From positions 1 through 5,752 of the forward strand of contig JAITWV010000421.1 of assembly GCA_031285105.1 (NCBI GenBank): a stretch of DNA of 5,752 bases, in the 5' to 3' direction. Source of the stretch: Streptococcaceae bacterium. GTDB lineage: Bacteria; Bacillota; Bacilli; Lactobacillales; Streptococcaceae. Numbering within the stretch: the first letter of the stretch is position 1; each line of letters begins with the position of its first letter. The position numbers and the translations under genes are program-made. Below the pieces are notes generated by a model that was not told the origin of the DNA, ran no database searches, and saw only the letters and a program-made list of their open reading frames with translations. This document shows positions 1 through 5,752 of the stretch, in pieces.

Positions 1-371
1 TCGGCTTCTTCAACCGCGCCATGCGCCCGCAAGAGACAGGTATTGAGCAACCCGCCGCCAGCGTTGGTGTTGATTTCAATCAGTTTCGGCTGGCCGTCGA
101 CCAGATGAAAGTCATAACCGAAAAAAACGCTGCGGGCAGGCAACTCGCCCCCGGCTCCGGGCGGCGCCCAGGTCAGCACGCGGTCGCGGTAAGACGGCAG
201 CACGACGACGGACTCAATGGCGGTAATAAGCTCGCGGATTGCCAACAACGAGGTTGTGGACAAGTTGATTTTTGCCTTGGAAAAAAGAGGGGGATAATGG
301 ATGGCTAGGGTCGAGAGATCGAAAGTTCCACATCCTACTAAGGCAATATCTATTGTATCGCAGTTAAACAT
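1..371 (-). CDS. ATP-grasp-like protein, 5' part only (runs off the left edge)
   Basis: Reading the minus strand from ATG at 371 gives an open frame of 123 codons that leaves the window at position 1 with no stop. An in-frame TAA at 381-383 lies three codons before this ATG, so it is the first possible Met. It is preceded only by a weak AAGAAA-like ribosome site. The protein starts MFNCDTIDIALVG, and near residues 87-107 it shows FFGYDFHL followed by LIEINTNAGGGLLN. This pairing is typical of an uncharacterised bacterial family with an ATP-grasp fold, in which the ExNxN segment would bind metal and nucleotide. That assignment rests on recalled family sequences. The substrate is unknown. The gene is co-oriented with the three-gene operon and starts 60 bases after it, but its body is about 62% G+C, far above the operon, so it is more likely host core DNA than part of the system. 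The open frame on the opposite strand at 21-308 is its shadow. Confidence 0.72.
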   Translation of the reverse strand, partial: MFNCDTIDIALVGCGTFDLSTLAIHYPPLFSKAKINLSTTSLLAIRELITAIESVVVLPSYRDRVLTWAPPGAGGELPARSVFFGYDFHLVDGQPKLIEINTNAGGGLLNTCLLRAHGAVEEA

Positions 372-431
372 GAAGATTTCTTAATTAAGTAAAAATACTT
401 TCAGTCTCTTGGTTTTTGTACAAAAAATTGA
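372..431. repeat. AT-rich gap with three small palindromes after the radical SAM gene
   Basis: The 60 bases between the radical SAM stop and the ATP-grasp-like start contain CTTAATTAAG (380-389, perfect 10-base palindrome), AAGTA-AAAA-TACTT (387-400, 5-base stem, 4-base loop) and TTTTTGTACAAAAA (413-426, perfect 14-base palindrome). None has the GC-rich stem and trailing T run of an intrinsic terminator. They could be weak transcript structures, protein sites or simply AT-rich chance. The gap coincides with the composition change to the GC-rich left edge. Confidence 0.5.
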
Positions 432-2357
432 TTAATGCCGCAGACGTACAATTTGATAAAATCGAAGTAGGTGATAAACGATAGGATCGCCAACAGCAAT
501 ATCGTTATCGGAGAACTTGTTATTTAAAATAATAGGATACGCAACCATTTTTTGGCTGTCATTCAATTTATTAAAGACATCCCTCCACTCACCAGTAATA
601 TCATCACAGGCATCTGCATAATCATCAACTCTGCCAAATCTCTCTCGCTTTTCTCGGTCATGCTCAAAACGGTTAATAATAAGAGCTTCCGGCATCATCA
701 TAATTTCATTAAATTCAACCTCATCAGCACCAAAAGCAGCCTCAAAAAACTGCCTCCCTCTTCCTATTTTTCCATGAGTAGAGGTTAAGACAGCCTGAAC
801 TGCACGAATATATTTTCTACTCCATTTTTCACCAATAAAATTTCTATTTCTAAACCATTTTGGATCATCGACAGGATGGTATTTCATAGGAAATGAGAAT
901 ATCGTCACATTCAACTCTTCGCATAAATCAACTGATAGCCTCATTCGACGGTAAAGATCAACGGGTTCTTCGTTATAGTTGAAGAGTACATAGTTAGAAA
1001 GATCAGTCAATCCAGCAGCAGCAGCCGTGCGAACGGCTGCTTCATAAATACGATGCCCTTTCCAGCTATCAAAAGCAATTCGAACCGGATGTATATTAGC
1101 TTCTGCTAGCTTGTTCATTTTTTCCGGCGTGACCCGCTGCCCATCAATACCTTGATTAAAGTCAACAATTCTCTGTTGAGCAACAGGCCGGTATGCATAT
1201 TTCATATACAGTGGTCCAATGAACTGGTGCAAATTTAAAATAGCTTCTTTTGTTGCAGTATAAGTTTCATCGCATTCAGCATCAATAATTTTTTTGTACA
1301 ACTTATTTGTAACAGCAATATCACTGCATATGTTGGGATTGCTGCATCTACTGAGTAGCGTATGATAAAGATCAACTATGACGCGAATATACGCGCGATC
1401 ATTGATGCCATCTACAAGATTTTTATAGGCAATCTCATAAGGATTTGGTGGAGTATATTTTGCTGACTTGCCAAAGCCGCAGTTTACTATCTCATCGATA
1501 ATCTGATCATAAGCGTCGGAAGCAAGGACATTATTATCCAGCAACAATAAATTTTTCTTTTCTCCAAAGCGACCCCGTGTTATTTCAAGTTGCTCATAAA
1601 GCTGAATATAATTATTATATTTTGGCTCAAGTTTTGGTACCGCACAAAATTTACATTTTTTGGGGCAACCTCTCGTCATATAGGCAAAATAAGCATTCGA
1701 GGCTGGATATTTATAATCAATTTCATCAAGAATAGAGTAATCCAAAGGGAGCGTATCTATAATTACACTGCTGCCAAAATCAAGCATACCGGGGCGATCC
1801 AAAGCTCCTTCGATAGGAACAACCCCAGTTTCTCTAGCAATTTCCTGTGGAATAATGGACGACGCAATACCACCAACAAACACTTTTTGCTCATTTTTAC
1901 AAAGTTGTTTTACATAATTGATTGTATCAACGGTTATAGACCATTCAAAGGTAAATAAAGTAGTAATGCAAACAACGTCAAAACGAGGATTGGTAAAAAA
2001 ATCTTTCCTTTTGAATTTATTCCTGTACTCTAAAATCAGATCAATGATAATTTCAGCATCAGCAACCGTACCTTCATTATTACGAACAATCTCCTCCGGC
2101 ATATCTGAAATTTTCCCATTGCGGATATATTTTGTCAGCGTAGGTATAAGCTGACGCCACTTCATTTTTGGGGATATACCAGAAAGAAGCCGTATAAGCT
2201 CCTCGCACAACAGGGTGGCCATAAATTTCTGTAGATCACCTTTATAAAACCGAACATTATCTCCCCGTTGCTTATAGTATGTAGATATTTTCATAAGGCC
2301 CATTGGAGGATATTTGTTTTTGTAGTTCGGCTCTATGAGTAATACTTCTCGCGGCAT
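432..2357 (-). CDS. B12-binding-like radical SAM enzyme (641 aa), third gene of operon
   Basis: This is a predicted cytosolic radical SAM enzyme with an unknown substrate. Residues 5-40 (VLLIEPNY, then PPMGLMKISTYY and RGDNVRFY) and 126-175 (FDVVCITTLFTFE, then KVFVGGIASSIIPQEIA) match the split halves of a cobalamin-binding domain. About 85 residues of other sequence lie between them, and no DxHxxG base-off motif is visible, so actual B12 binding is uncertain. The 4Fe-4S/SAM motif is C231-X3-C235-X2-C238, inside TRGCPKKCKFC. Barrel strands follow at LLLLDNN (about 269-276) and VDFNQGIDGQ (398-407). About 100 residues (297-396) are inserted between them, where relatives usually have a short turn. 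The C-terminal part contains FSFPMKYHPVDDPKW (487-501) and an IRAVQAVL helix. The start at 2357 is 5 bases after the upstream stop, with GAAAGGA at 2367-2373 as ribosome site, so translation is probably coupled. The family call is firm. The role is not known; modification of a nucleotide, nucleic acid or protein are all possible. Confidence 0.88.
   Translation of the reverse strand: MPREVLLIEPNYKNKYPPMGLMKISTYYKQRGDNVRFYKGDLQKFMATLLCEELIRLLSGISPKMKWRQLIPTLTKYIRNGKISDMPEEIVRNNEGTVADAEIIIDLILEYRNKFKRKDFFTNPRFDVVCITTLFTFEWSITVDTINYVKQLCKNEQKVFVGGIASSIIPQEIARETGVVPIEGALDRPGMLDFGSSVIIDTLPLDYSILDEIDYKYPASNAYFAYMTRGCPKKCKFCAVPKLEPKYNNYIQLYEQLEITRGRFGEKKNLLLLDNNVLASDAYDQIIDEIVNCGFGKSAKYTPPNPYEIAYKNLVDGINDRAYIRVIVDLYHTLLSRCSNPNICSDIAVTNKLYKKIIDAECDETYTATKEAILNLHQFIGPLYMKYAYRPVAQQRIVDFNQGIDGQRVTPEKMNKLAEANIHPVRIAFDSWKGHRIYEAAVRTAAAAGLTDLSNYVLFNYNEEPVDLYRRMRLSVDLCEELNVTIFSFPMKYHPVDDPKWFRNRNFIGEKWSRKYIRAVQAVLTSTHGKIGRGRQFFEAAFGADEVEFNEIMMMPEALIINRFEHDREKRERFGRVDDYADACDDITGEWRDVFNKLNDSQKMVAYPIILNNKFSDNDIAVGDPIVYHLLRFYQIVRLRH
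1170..1469 (-). other. About 100-residue insertion inside the radical SAM barrel
   Basis: This stretch covers about residues 297-396. In B12-type radical SAM proteins the LLDNN strand and its helix normally run straight into the FNQGLDxR-type strand. Here they are separated by a mostly helical, charged segment containing VDLYHTLLSRCSNPNICSD and AYRPVAQQR. Cysteines 338, 344 and 362 lie in it, and C293 sits just before it. The segment stays in frame and has no change of composition, so it belongs to the protein. It may form a lid over the active site, a partner-binding surface or an extra metal site. These roles are inference. Confidence 0.6.
1644..1667 (-). other. Radical SAM CX3CX2C cluster-binding motif
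   Basis: Codons 231-238 of the radical SAM gene read CPKKCKFC. The three cysteines (231, 235, 238) would hold the 4Fe-4S cluster that cleaves S-adenosylmethionine. The preceding YMTRG and following AVPK fit the usual loop context, in which an aromatic residue sits just before the last cysteine (F237). All key residues are intact, so the enzyme is predicted to be active. Confidence 0.93.
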
Positions 2358-2362
2358 ATTTT

Positions 2363-3919
2363 TTAATCCTTTCTCGTTTTCAATCCTGCATGAATTTTCG
2401 CAATCAATTTCTCTGCAATATCTGGCTCATTTTGATTAATCAGATCATAGATTTTTCCAACTACACGTCTAGTTTCCTTCGTATATTGTGAGAGATCGTC
2501 AGTTATATAAGCGGTTTTTATTTTTTTACCATTCTCAGTTTTCCTTATACTAATGAAACTATCAAAATGTAGATCAAGGGATTTTAAACCCTGACCTCCT
2601 TCGGATGTACAAACATAAGATTTTATTTTTCCGCTAATAATATCTTTACTTTCTGCTGATTTCCGGAGCACTTTTTGTGCGTCCTTCGCCGCTTGTTGCT
2701 TCTCTTCCAAAAGGACATTCATTGTCTCGCGATCTGCATCTCCACTAAATCCGATGGTGATTTTTTCTTCATATTTTGAACAAAAATTGCGATAATCATT
2801 AATTTTTTTGTAAGCACTTCTCTCTTCACTAGCAATGTTACATAGCCGCCAGAGAAAATCAAAGTATTCGCGGAGACAAGATTCAAGTTTTTCACGCATG
2901 CGGTTCTCATTAAAATAGTCACGTCGAGCGTTAGGAACCAAGTCAGGGTGAACTGCAAAAACCTCACCAATATAATATTCATTGCCACGCCCATCTTTGA
3001 ATAATTGCCTTAACGTATGAGAACTTCCTATTTGAATATTTCCCTTGCGGAGGCGTAAACCTCGCTGCATATTACCTTGGGCTTTAATTTGCCCATTGAG
3101 AGAAGATAGGCCATACCACATCCACGCAAAAAGTTTTTCATCTTCATCATAGAAATCTTGAAATTCAATTCCTTTTATTTCATCATGAACCTTTCCTCCT
3201 GAATAAATTTTTGTTTTATAGTCCTTGAAAACTTGCTCTTCGTTAACAAATATATTGTATTCATCAATAGATACGCCTAGCGATTTTGCATGATCATAGA
3301 TAAGCTTATTAAATATGAACTTATTGGGGTAAGGTACAGGAATTTCAAACGCCAAAAAATCCCTGATTTTGTCCTTATCCAACAATTCGTGACTAGATAC
3401 ACCAACCATAATTAATTCAAAAAAATGCTCATCTTTTTTGGTCGGTTTAGACGAAATTTTCAGAATTTCTCCAAGTACCTCATCCACGCTATGTTTGCGT
3501 TCATCATTAAGCATGATCCGCATTTTTTTAGCATCCCAAGTCATAATACTGGCATCATCTTCACCAATGGAAGAGGATATAAATTGCAACTCATCACAAT
3601 ATGCCAAACCACAGAGCCTCCCAATTCCCCGAAAGCCTTTATCAACTGCTCGCTTTTTGTCAGAATTGGCTATATCGCTCAGGACACGCTGAAAATTTTC
3701 TTTACGAATACCACTACCATTGTCACGAATACAAATCTCTTTTTTGTCAGCATCAATGCTGATGTCTATACTGGCATCCTTTCGGTCAATAATGCCGACG
3801 TTAACAGCAGCATCAATTGCATCGCACGAATTTTGAACATATTCACGGTACATTACCCGTGCATCTGAGTACATACCCGTTGTCAAATTTTCAAGGATAT
3901 TCTTTCCGAACTGAACCAT
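2363..3919 (-). CDS. GHKL/HSP90-like ATPase (518 aa), second gene of operon
   Basis: This predicted cytosolic ATPase has an HSP90/MutL/gyrase-type (GHKL) N-terminal fold. Helix residues 25-36 (REYVQNSCDAID) supply the conserved catalytic Glu26 and the Mg-binding Asn30. DNGSG at 66-70 and GFRGIGR at 95-101 are the two glycine-rich nucleotide-contact motifs. All key residues are present, so ATP binding and hydrolysis are expected. The middle region carries GLRLRKGNIQIG (287-298) and VPNARRDYF (328-336). These resemble the transducer part of uncharacterised bacterial HSP90-like proteins, where a basic residue may reach the nucleotide. Residues 395-425 are rich in Glu, Lys, Ala and Gln and look like a short coiled coil, followed by a small C-terminal domain. 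Such proteins usually dimerise and open or close with ATP. The start at 3919 has GAAAGG nine bases upstream, and the gap to the preceding gene is 15 bases. Client or partner is unknown; the flanking HerA-like and radical SAM proteins are the obvious candidates. Confidence 0.88.
   Translation of the reverse strand: MVQFGKNILENLTTGMYSDARVMYREYVQNSCDAIDAAVNVGIIDRKDASIDISIDADKKEICIRDNGSGIRKENFQRVLSDIANSDKKRAVDKGFRGIGRLCGLAYCDELQFISSSIGEDDASIMTWDAKKMRIMLNDERKHSVDEVLGEILKISSKPTKKDEHFFELIMVGVSSHELLDKDKIRDFLAFEIPVPYPNKFIFNKLIYDHAKSLGVSIDEYNIFVNEEQVFKDYKTKIYSGGKVHDEIKGIEFQDFYDEDEKLFAWMWYGLSSLNGQIKAQGNMQRGLRLRKGNIQIGSSHTLRQLFKDGRGNEYYIGEVFAVHPDLVPNARRDYFNENRMREKLESCLREYFDFLWRLCNIASEERSAYKKINDYRNFCSKYEEKITIGFSGDADRETMNVLLEEKQQAAKDAQKVLRKSAESKDIISGKIKSYVCTSEGGQGLKSLDLHFDSFISIRKTENGKKIKTAYITDDLSQYTKETRRVVGKIYDLINQNEPDIAEKLIAKIHAGLKTRKD
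2367..2373 (-). promoter_or_regulatory. Shine-Dalgarno GAAAGGA of the radical SAM gene, inside the GHKL coding end
   Basis: GAAAGGA overlaps the last codons of the GHKL gene and sits nine bases before ATG at 2357. The stop codon lies between the site and the start, an arrangement that favours translational coupling. The core sequence and nine-base spacing match the site before the GHKL gene. Confidence 0.7.
3026..3061 (-). other. Transducer-region motif GLRLRKGNIQIG of the GHKL protein
   Basis: Codons 287-298 encode an Arg/Lys-rich loop that I recognise from bacterial HSP90-like ATPases found beside other ATPases. In MutL and gyrase-type proteins a lysine from the second domain completes the ATP site. 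One of R289, R291 or K292 is a candidate for that role here. The assignment is by analogy only. Confidence 0.5.
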
Positions 3920-3928
3920 TTGGGCTAA

Positions 3929-3934
3929 CCTTTC
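3929..3934 (-). promoter_or_regulatory. Shine-Dalgarno GAAAGG of the GHKL gene
   Basis: GAAAGG lies in the 15-base gap after the HerA-like stop codon, nine bases before ATG at 3919. It confirms this start, which also keeps the conserved N-terminal GKNILENLTTGMYSD segment. Confidence 0.7.
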
Positions 3935-5650
3935 TTAGTTTTGTTTAAACTGTTTATATAACGGTTTAGGAAATTTAATTTTTAGCATGGATCGAAAGAT
4001 CGGATTTTGTATCAAATATTCGCCCTGATCCAAGCGGGTCAGGATGTTCTTGTATGTATTAGGAACTATCCTGTAGTCTGTTTTACTTGTTTCAATGGAA
4101 TTTGTACGCCCATAAGCATGGGTTGAGCAGTTTCCTTTTACACGGTCGTGTATAGCGCTACGAAACTGCTCAGCTGCAAATAAAATCACACCCAAAGAAC
4201 GCCCTCGTTCAGTAACATCTAGAATCTGCCGCAAGATTGGGGAATTCTTCGGTGTTTCAGTTGAAGCATACTTATTTAATTCGTCTATAAAAATAATTAT
4301 TTTCTTTGGCGGTTTTGGCGCCCCCTTTTTATCGTACTCTCCAAGCTGAAGTTTATTGATTATCCGAACAACATCACCAAAGACGAAAGACTGCATAATT
4401 TCACCAAGGTTTGCGATATCTATAACCATAACATCATTAGGCTGAATTTTTCGAATTTTATCTTCAAGGCGCACAGTATTACCCCTTGCATCCCGTTCAA
4501 ATAGCGCAGAATGGTCAACCGTTTTTCGGATGATGCGGCTAAATCGGCGCCATGAAACCACGGGAATATCTTTGTTTTTTGTATTCGGGCTTTCAGCTGG
4601 ATCACAGTGCTTACTTACCAAATTTAAAAAACTCTGCCAGTCATCACATTTATCGAATCCGCCTGCTCCAGAAATAATATATTCCTGTATTGCATCAAGC
4701 GTTTGGTTTGAGTCATCAACATTGGAAAAAAGTAAGTCCAAGTCTTCTTTGTCTTTTTCATATGTAAAAACAAATTGATTTGCCATTTTATTTTTTATAT
4801 AATCTGACAATTCATCTTCATTTAAGAATGTATTGGAAGCTGGGCGATCAACATCGCCGTTTGGTACAAGATATTGTACGTGATCGAAAGGTTTTGTTAA
4901 AAGCCCCATCTTTTGATAGATAGCATGTTCTCGTTGCCGTTCGTCCTCTGCTTGTACTATCGAATTTTTACCATCTTCCGTAAAATCATTGGGCAAATGG
5001 ATTCCCATAAGGTCTTTGCCTTTAACATTGAAAAGGACAAAAGCAACACTTCCATTTTTCGTATCCTCATTATGATAGTTATCCTGAATTGCTTTAAGCA
5101 AAAACATGGCATATGATGTCTTTGCAGCTAACCCTGAGATGCCAGAAATATTGAGATGTGCTCCTTCTGGTCCGATAACAAATCTTGGATCAAATTTTAC
5201 AGGGATAATTACTTTCTCATTCGTATTCTCATACATTTCTAAAAAGCCACAAGGTAGGACACAGTGTTTGTTATCCAGCCCTAAGGCATAAATTATTTCC
5301 TTTTCGTCAGCCAACCAAACTTTTTCGTCACTTTGTACAGGTATATAAATTCCTTTTGTATTGCAGATTATTTTGGCATCAACGTAGTTCATCGCCACCC
5401 GAAAGGTTGGCGGTGTAACCTCTACATCGCCGAAATCGCTGGATATGTAGTTGGTGAGAAAACTGTTTGCATCGGTAATGTGCGAAATATCCTCGATCAC
5501 ACCATATGAACGAGAGCCGTTAACGTGGTCAATCCGGACAATATCAAATGGATTAAGGATCAGCTTGGAGTCGGTCCAGAAAGCAAATGTATCTACGCTT
5601 GTCGGTTTGTTTTCTGTGGCGATAACTCTACCTATTAATTTTGACATCAT
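3935..5650 (-). CDS. HerA/FtsK-like DNA-translocase ATPase with atypical P-loop (571 aa), first gene of operon
   Basis: This is a predicted DNA-pumping ring ATPase of the HerA/FtsK type. Residues 4-55 (LIGRVIATE, then FDIVRIDH and YGVIEDI) form a small beta-barrel like the HAS domain that starts HerA proteins. The nucleotide loop at 170-179 reads GISGLAAKTS instead of the usual GxTGSGKS/T; K177 and T178 remain. Walker B is IIIFIDE at 451-457 (D456, E457), followed by LNKYA. LGVILFAAEQ at 486-495 ends in the HerA-type sensor glutamine Q495, and R515 in HAYGRT is a candidate arginine finger. About 270 residues separate the Walker motifs, including a helical part at 315-400 that probably forms a lid or partner surface. 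There is no signal peptide or membrane segment, so it acts in the cytosol, presumably on double-stranded DNA. Two ATGs lie at 5650 and 5647; the second has the better ribosome-site spacing, so the true protein may be 570 residues. No NurA-type nuclease partner is present here. Confidence 0.87.
   Translation of the reverse strand: MMSKLIGRVIATENKPTSVDTFAFWTDSKLILNPFDIVRIDHVNGSRSYGVIEDISHITDANSFLTNYISSDFGDVEVTPPTFRVAMNYVDAKIICNTKGIYIPVQSDEKVWLADEKEIIYALGLDNKHCVLPCGFLEMYENTNEKVIIPVKFDPRFVIGPEGAHLNISGISGLAAKTSYAMFLLKAIQDNYHNEDTKNGSVAFVLFNVKGKDLMGIHLPNDFTEDGKNSIVQAEDERQREHAIYQKMGLLTKPFDHVQYLVPNGDVDRPASNTFLNEDELSDYIKNKMANQFVFTYEKDKEDLDLLFSNVDDSNQTLDAIQEYIISGAGGFDKCDDWQSFLNLVSKHCDPAESPNTKNKDIPVVSWRRFSRIIRKTVDHSALFERDARGNTVRLEDKIRKIQPNDVMVIDIANLGEIMQSFVFGDVVRIINKLQLGEYDKKGAPKPPKKIIIFIDELNKYASTETPKNSPILRQILDVTERGRSLGVILFAAEQFRSAIHDRVKGNCSTHAYGRTNSIETSKTDYRIVPNTYKNILTRLDQGEYLIQNPIFRSMLKIKFPKPLYKQFKQN
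4280..4300 (-). other. Walker B motif IIIFIDE of the HerA-like protein
   Basis: Codons 451-457 encode a hydrophobic strand ending in D456 and E457, the magnesium-coordinating and catalytic acidic pair. Both are intact, which supports an active ATPase despite the unusual P-loop. Confidence 0.88.
5114..5143 (-). other. Atypical Walker A loop GISGLAAKTS of the HerA-like protein
   Basis: Codons 170-179 lie exactly where HerA proteins carry a GxTGSGKS-type P-loop, after the HLNIS strand and before a helix (YAMFLLKAI). The glycine before the lysine is alanine and the loop appears one residue longer, but the Lys-Thr pair survives. I have an impression that similar xSGxAxKTSYA loops occur in a HerA subfamily, which would make this a subfamily trait rather than decay. 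Confidence 0.75.
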
Positions 5651-5654
5651 TTAC

Positions 5655-5660
5655 CCTCCT
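5655..5660 (-). promoter_or_regulatory. Shine-Dalgarno AGGAGG of the HerA-like gene
   Basis: The minus strand reads AGGAGGGTAA directly before ATGATG. AGGAGG is four bases from the first ATG and seven from the second, and seven is the more usual spacing. Initiation at 5647 is therefore at least as likely as at 5650. It is the strongest ribosome site in the window, as expected for an operon's first gene. Confidence 0.85.
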
Positions 5661-5693
5661 CTTAGAACAAATTCAAGAATACATTACTGCTCA

Positions 5694-5724
5694 AATAAAG
5701 GCTCTTAATATAGGATTCTGTCAA
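5694..5724 (-). promoter_or_regulatory. Candidate promoter of the three-gene operon
   Basis: A perfect TTGACA -35 box lies at 5719-5724 on the minus strand. The best downstream -10 match at 5694-5699 is TTTATT (4 of 6 to TATAAT), with a long 19-base spacer. This would start transcription around 5687, about 37 bases before the HerA-like start. A TATATT at 5707-5712 is a better -10 sequence but lacks a good -35 at normal spacing. The exact start is therefore uncertain, and nothing recognisable as an operator is present. Confidence 0.35.
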
Positions 5725-5752
5725 ATATATTGGATATAAGTGGTTAGCATAT

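Larger units (their letters stand above)
5651..5752. other. Upstream non-coding region of the operon
   Basis: These 102 bases hold the ribosome site and candidate promoter listed separately, plus an AT-rich segment (about 5721-5752) that includes ATAT-type runs. No gene start on the plus strand, regulator gene or clear inverted repeat was seen. The window ends here, so a more distant regulator cannot be excluded. Confidence 0.5.

Noticed and set aside
21..308. Plus-strand open frame of 95 codons in the GC-rich left edge
   Set aside because: It is antisense to the ATP-grasp-like frame, which has recognisable family motifs. The plus-strand product shows no known motif.
387..426. Intrinsic terminator after the radical SAM gene
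   Set aside because: The only stems are short and almost pure A/T, and no GC-rich hairpin precedes a T run on the minus strand.
1590..1958. Plus-strand open frame of 122 codons
   Set aside because: It lies wholly inside the radical SAM gene, opposite the codons for the Fe-S motif, and its product is a low-complexity Ile/Asn/Phe-rich shadow.
432..2357. Prokaryotic viperin (antiviral ddh-nucleotide synthase)
   Set aside because: The CX3CX2C motif is shared, but this protein is nearly twice as long, has a B12-type N-terminal domain and a barrel insertion, and no nucleotide kinase gene adjoins it.
3425..3868. Plus-strand open frame of 147 codons
   Set aside because: It is antisense to the conserved ATP-binding region of the GHKL gene, has no clear ribosome site and no motif.
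432..5650. RiPP peptide-modification cluster
   Set aside because: No small precursor-peptide gene, leader-like sequence, transporter or peptidase is visible in the gaps, and a precursor-binding domain was not recognised in the radical SAM protein.
432..5650. Phosphorothioate (Dnd/Dpt) or BREX system
   Set aside because: A HerA-like protein also occurs in Dpt modules, but no DndB-E-like, DptG-like, methyltransferase or PglZ-like gene is present in the window.

Overview
The window is almost filled by three genes on the minus strand, read from right to left. In transcription order they are a HerA/FtsK-like DNA-translocase ATPase (3935-5650), a GHKL/HSP90-like ATPase (2363-3919), and a large radical SAM protein with a cobalamin-binding-like N-terminus (432-2357). 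The gaps between them are 15 and 5 bases. One Shine-Dalgarno lies in the 15-base gap and the other inside the last codons of the upstream gene, so this is very probably one operon. A near-ideal Shine-Dalgarno and a plausible but imperfect promoter lie upstream of the first gene, at 5651-5752.

The left edge (1-371) holds the 5' part of a fourth minus-strand gene that runs off the window. It carries an ATP-grasp-type signature (GYDFHL, then LIEINTNAGGG). Base composition breaks sharply here: positions 1-240 are about 62% G+C, positions 241-360 about 46%, and sampled lines of the three-gene operon about 32-40%. This suggests an AT-rich acquired cassette placed beside a GC-rich bacterial core gene, with its edge near 240-430. 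The host is probably a GC-rich Gram-negative bacterium. I base this on composition and on my recollection of where the ATP-grasp family occurs, and I cannot name a taxon.

As a working picture, the HerA-like protein would form an ATP-driven ring on DNA, the GHKL protein an ATP-gated clamp or chaperone, and the radical SAM enzyme would perform a radical modification on an unknown substrate. Two motor or sensor ATPases plus one chemical enzyme on a compositionally foreign segment resembles a multi-gene defence or genome-conflict system. I do not recognise this three-gene combination as a named system. The radical SAM protein is not a viperin: it is much longer, has a B12-type N-terminal domain, and carries an insertion of about 100 residues inside the barrel that contains four cysteines. 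The HerA-like protein has an atypical P-loop (GISGLAAKTS).

I saw no tRNA, rRNA, CRISPR array, insertion sequence or convincing intrinsic terminator. There is no gene-free stretch over 300 bases. The two non-coding gaps (372-431 and 5651-5752) are described as features.
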